Shown here in pieces: positions 63,778-64,000 of a stretch of 64,000 bases of DNA. Position 1 is the stretch's first letter. The number at the start of each line of letters is the position of its first letter. A program made the translations under genes and the position numbers. Source of the DNA: Alkalihalobacterium chitinilyticum (GTDB taxonomy: Bacteria > Bacillota > Bacilli > Bacillales > Bacillaceae_F); contig NZ_JAOTPO010000017.1 of NCBI RefSeq assembly GCF_029028005.1, positions 18,155 through 82,154 of the forward strand, given 5' to 3'. The notes under the pieces are model-generated. The model searched no databases, had not been told where the DNA came from, and saw only the letters and a program-made list of their open reading frames with translations.

Positions 63778-63949
63778 CAGTAAATCCCGGTCTAACAGAG
63801 AACTAGTCTAAACCTTTTTTACGTACACCAGGGGCCCTTATTAGTGTTAAAATGAGTCTTTTTAAAAGTTTAGCTATTTAGCCCCCTAACTCATTTGGAC
63901 ACCTACTCCTCTACATATTAAAATGGAATTAACTAAAGGAGGAGCCGAA

Positions 63950-64000
63950 ATGAAAAGAAGAATGGGGCCAATAGAAGATGTAAAGAAACAATATGTTCGT
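63950..64000 (+). CDS. Start of an unidentified gene (cut by window end)
   Basis: AAAGGAGGAG followed by ATG at 63950 and 17 open codons, MKRRMGPIEDVKKQYVR, to the edge. Too short to identify. The 172 bases between glcK and this gene contain no clear terminator or other feature. Confidence 0.5.
   Translation, partial: MKRRMGPIEDVKKQYVR

Overview
This window reads as a low-GC, endospore-forming Bacillaceae chromosome. The evidence is AGGAGG-type ribosome binding sites, frequent GTG/TTG starts, a spore germinant-receptor operon, a GerW-type spore protein, and orthologues of Bacillus nup, mdx/mal and yfiBC loci. Many proteins are acidic, which would fit an alkaliphilic or halotolerant Bacillus relative; that last point is inference only. 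No rRNA, tRNA, CRISPR array, phage or insertion sequence was recognised.

Layout. 1-3.6 kb (minus): nucleoside ABC importer nupN-nupO-nupP, the last cut by the window edge. 4.1-8.8 kb: a VWA-like protein, then a germinant-receptor operon in the order D-B-A-C. 8.8-10.2 kb: an MhqR-type repressor and a WrbA-like quinone reductase sharing TATCTTGAATTCGAGATA-type operators. 10.3-14.1 kb: envelope proteins (acyltransferase, DUF2680, LysM, glycoside-hydrolase-like DUF1906).

14.3-27.7 kb is the most distinctive part. A LuxR-type sensor-regulator precedes a tightly packed operon cheW - cheA (with an extra CheW domain) - giant soluble chemoreceptor - cheR - cheB - STAS protein - REC-GAF-like-GGDEF-EAL protein - HATPase. 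This is a complete chemosensory array with its own adaptation enzymes, but its output appears to be c-di-GMP and possibly an anti-sigma-type partner switch rather than flagella. The receptor has no membrane segment or recognisable sensor domain. Both of its helical arms are arrays of an exact 56-residue (168-bp) repeat around a nearly central signalling tip.

27.7-49.7 kb is housekeeping and accessory: VOC protein, GerW-like protein, a heterodimeric ABC exporter (yfiB/yfiC type), aldo-keto reductase, hotdog thioesterase, phosphoesterase, a second GGDEF-EAL protein, DDAH-like hydrolase, AEC permease, HemD-like and LysR pair, guanylate-kinase paralogue, purT, a permease, CNNM/CorC protein, ElaA acetyltransferase, RarD, alpha/beta hydrolase and an MntP/YtaF-like protein. 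49.9-63.8 kb: a MATE exporter, then a malto-oligosaccharide island. The island has neopullulanase, the MdxEFG importer without its own ATPase, a 33-residue membrane peptide, a LacI-type regulator, two GH13 alpha-glucosidases of complementary predicted linkage preference, and a ROK glucokinase. Several CAAACGTTTG-type operators suggest local LacI-family control. Together these genes would import maltodextrins, cleave them to glucose and phosphorylate it.

Non-coding structure: many strong intrinsic terminators; a set of long-loop hairpins that start just after stop codons, three of them sharing a GACTC/GAGTC stem; an 18-bp perfect inverted repeat at 44.9 kb; and a 52-bp tandem hairpin repeat after the ElaA gene.
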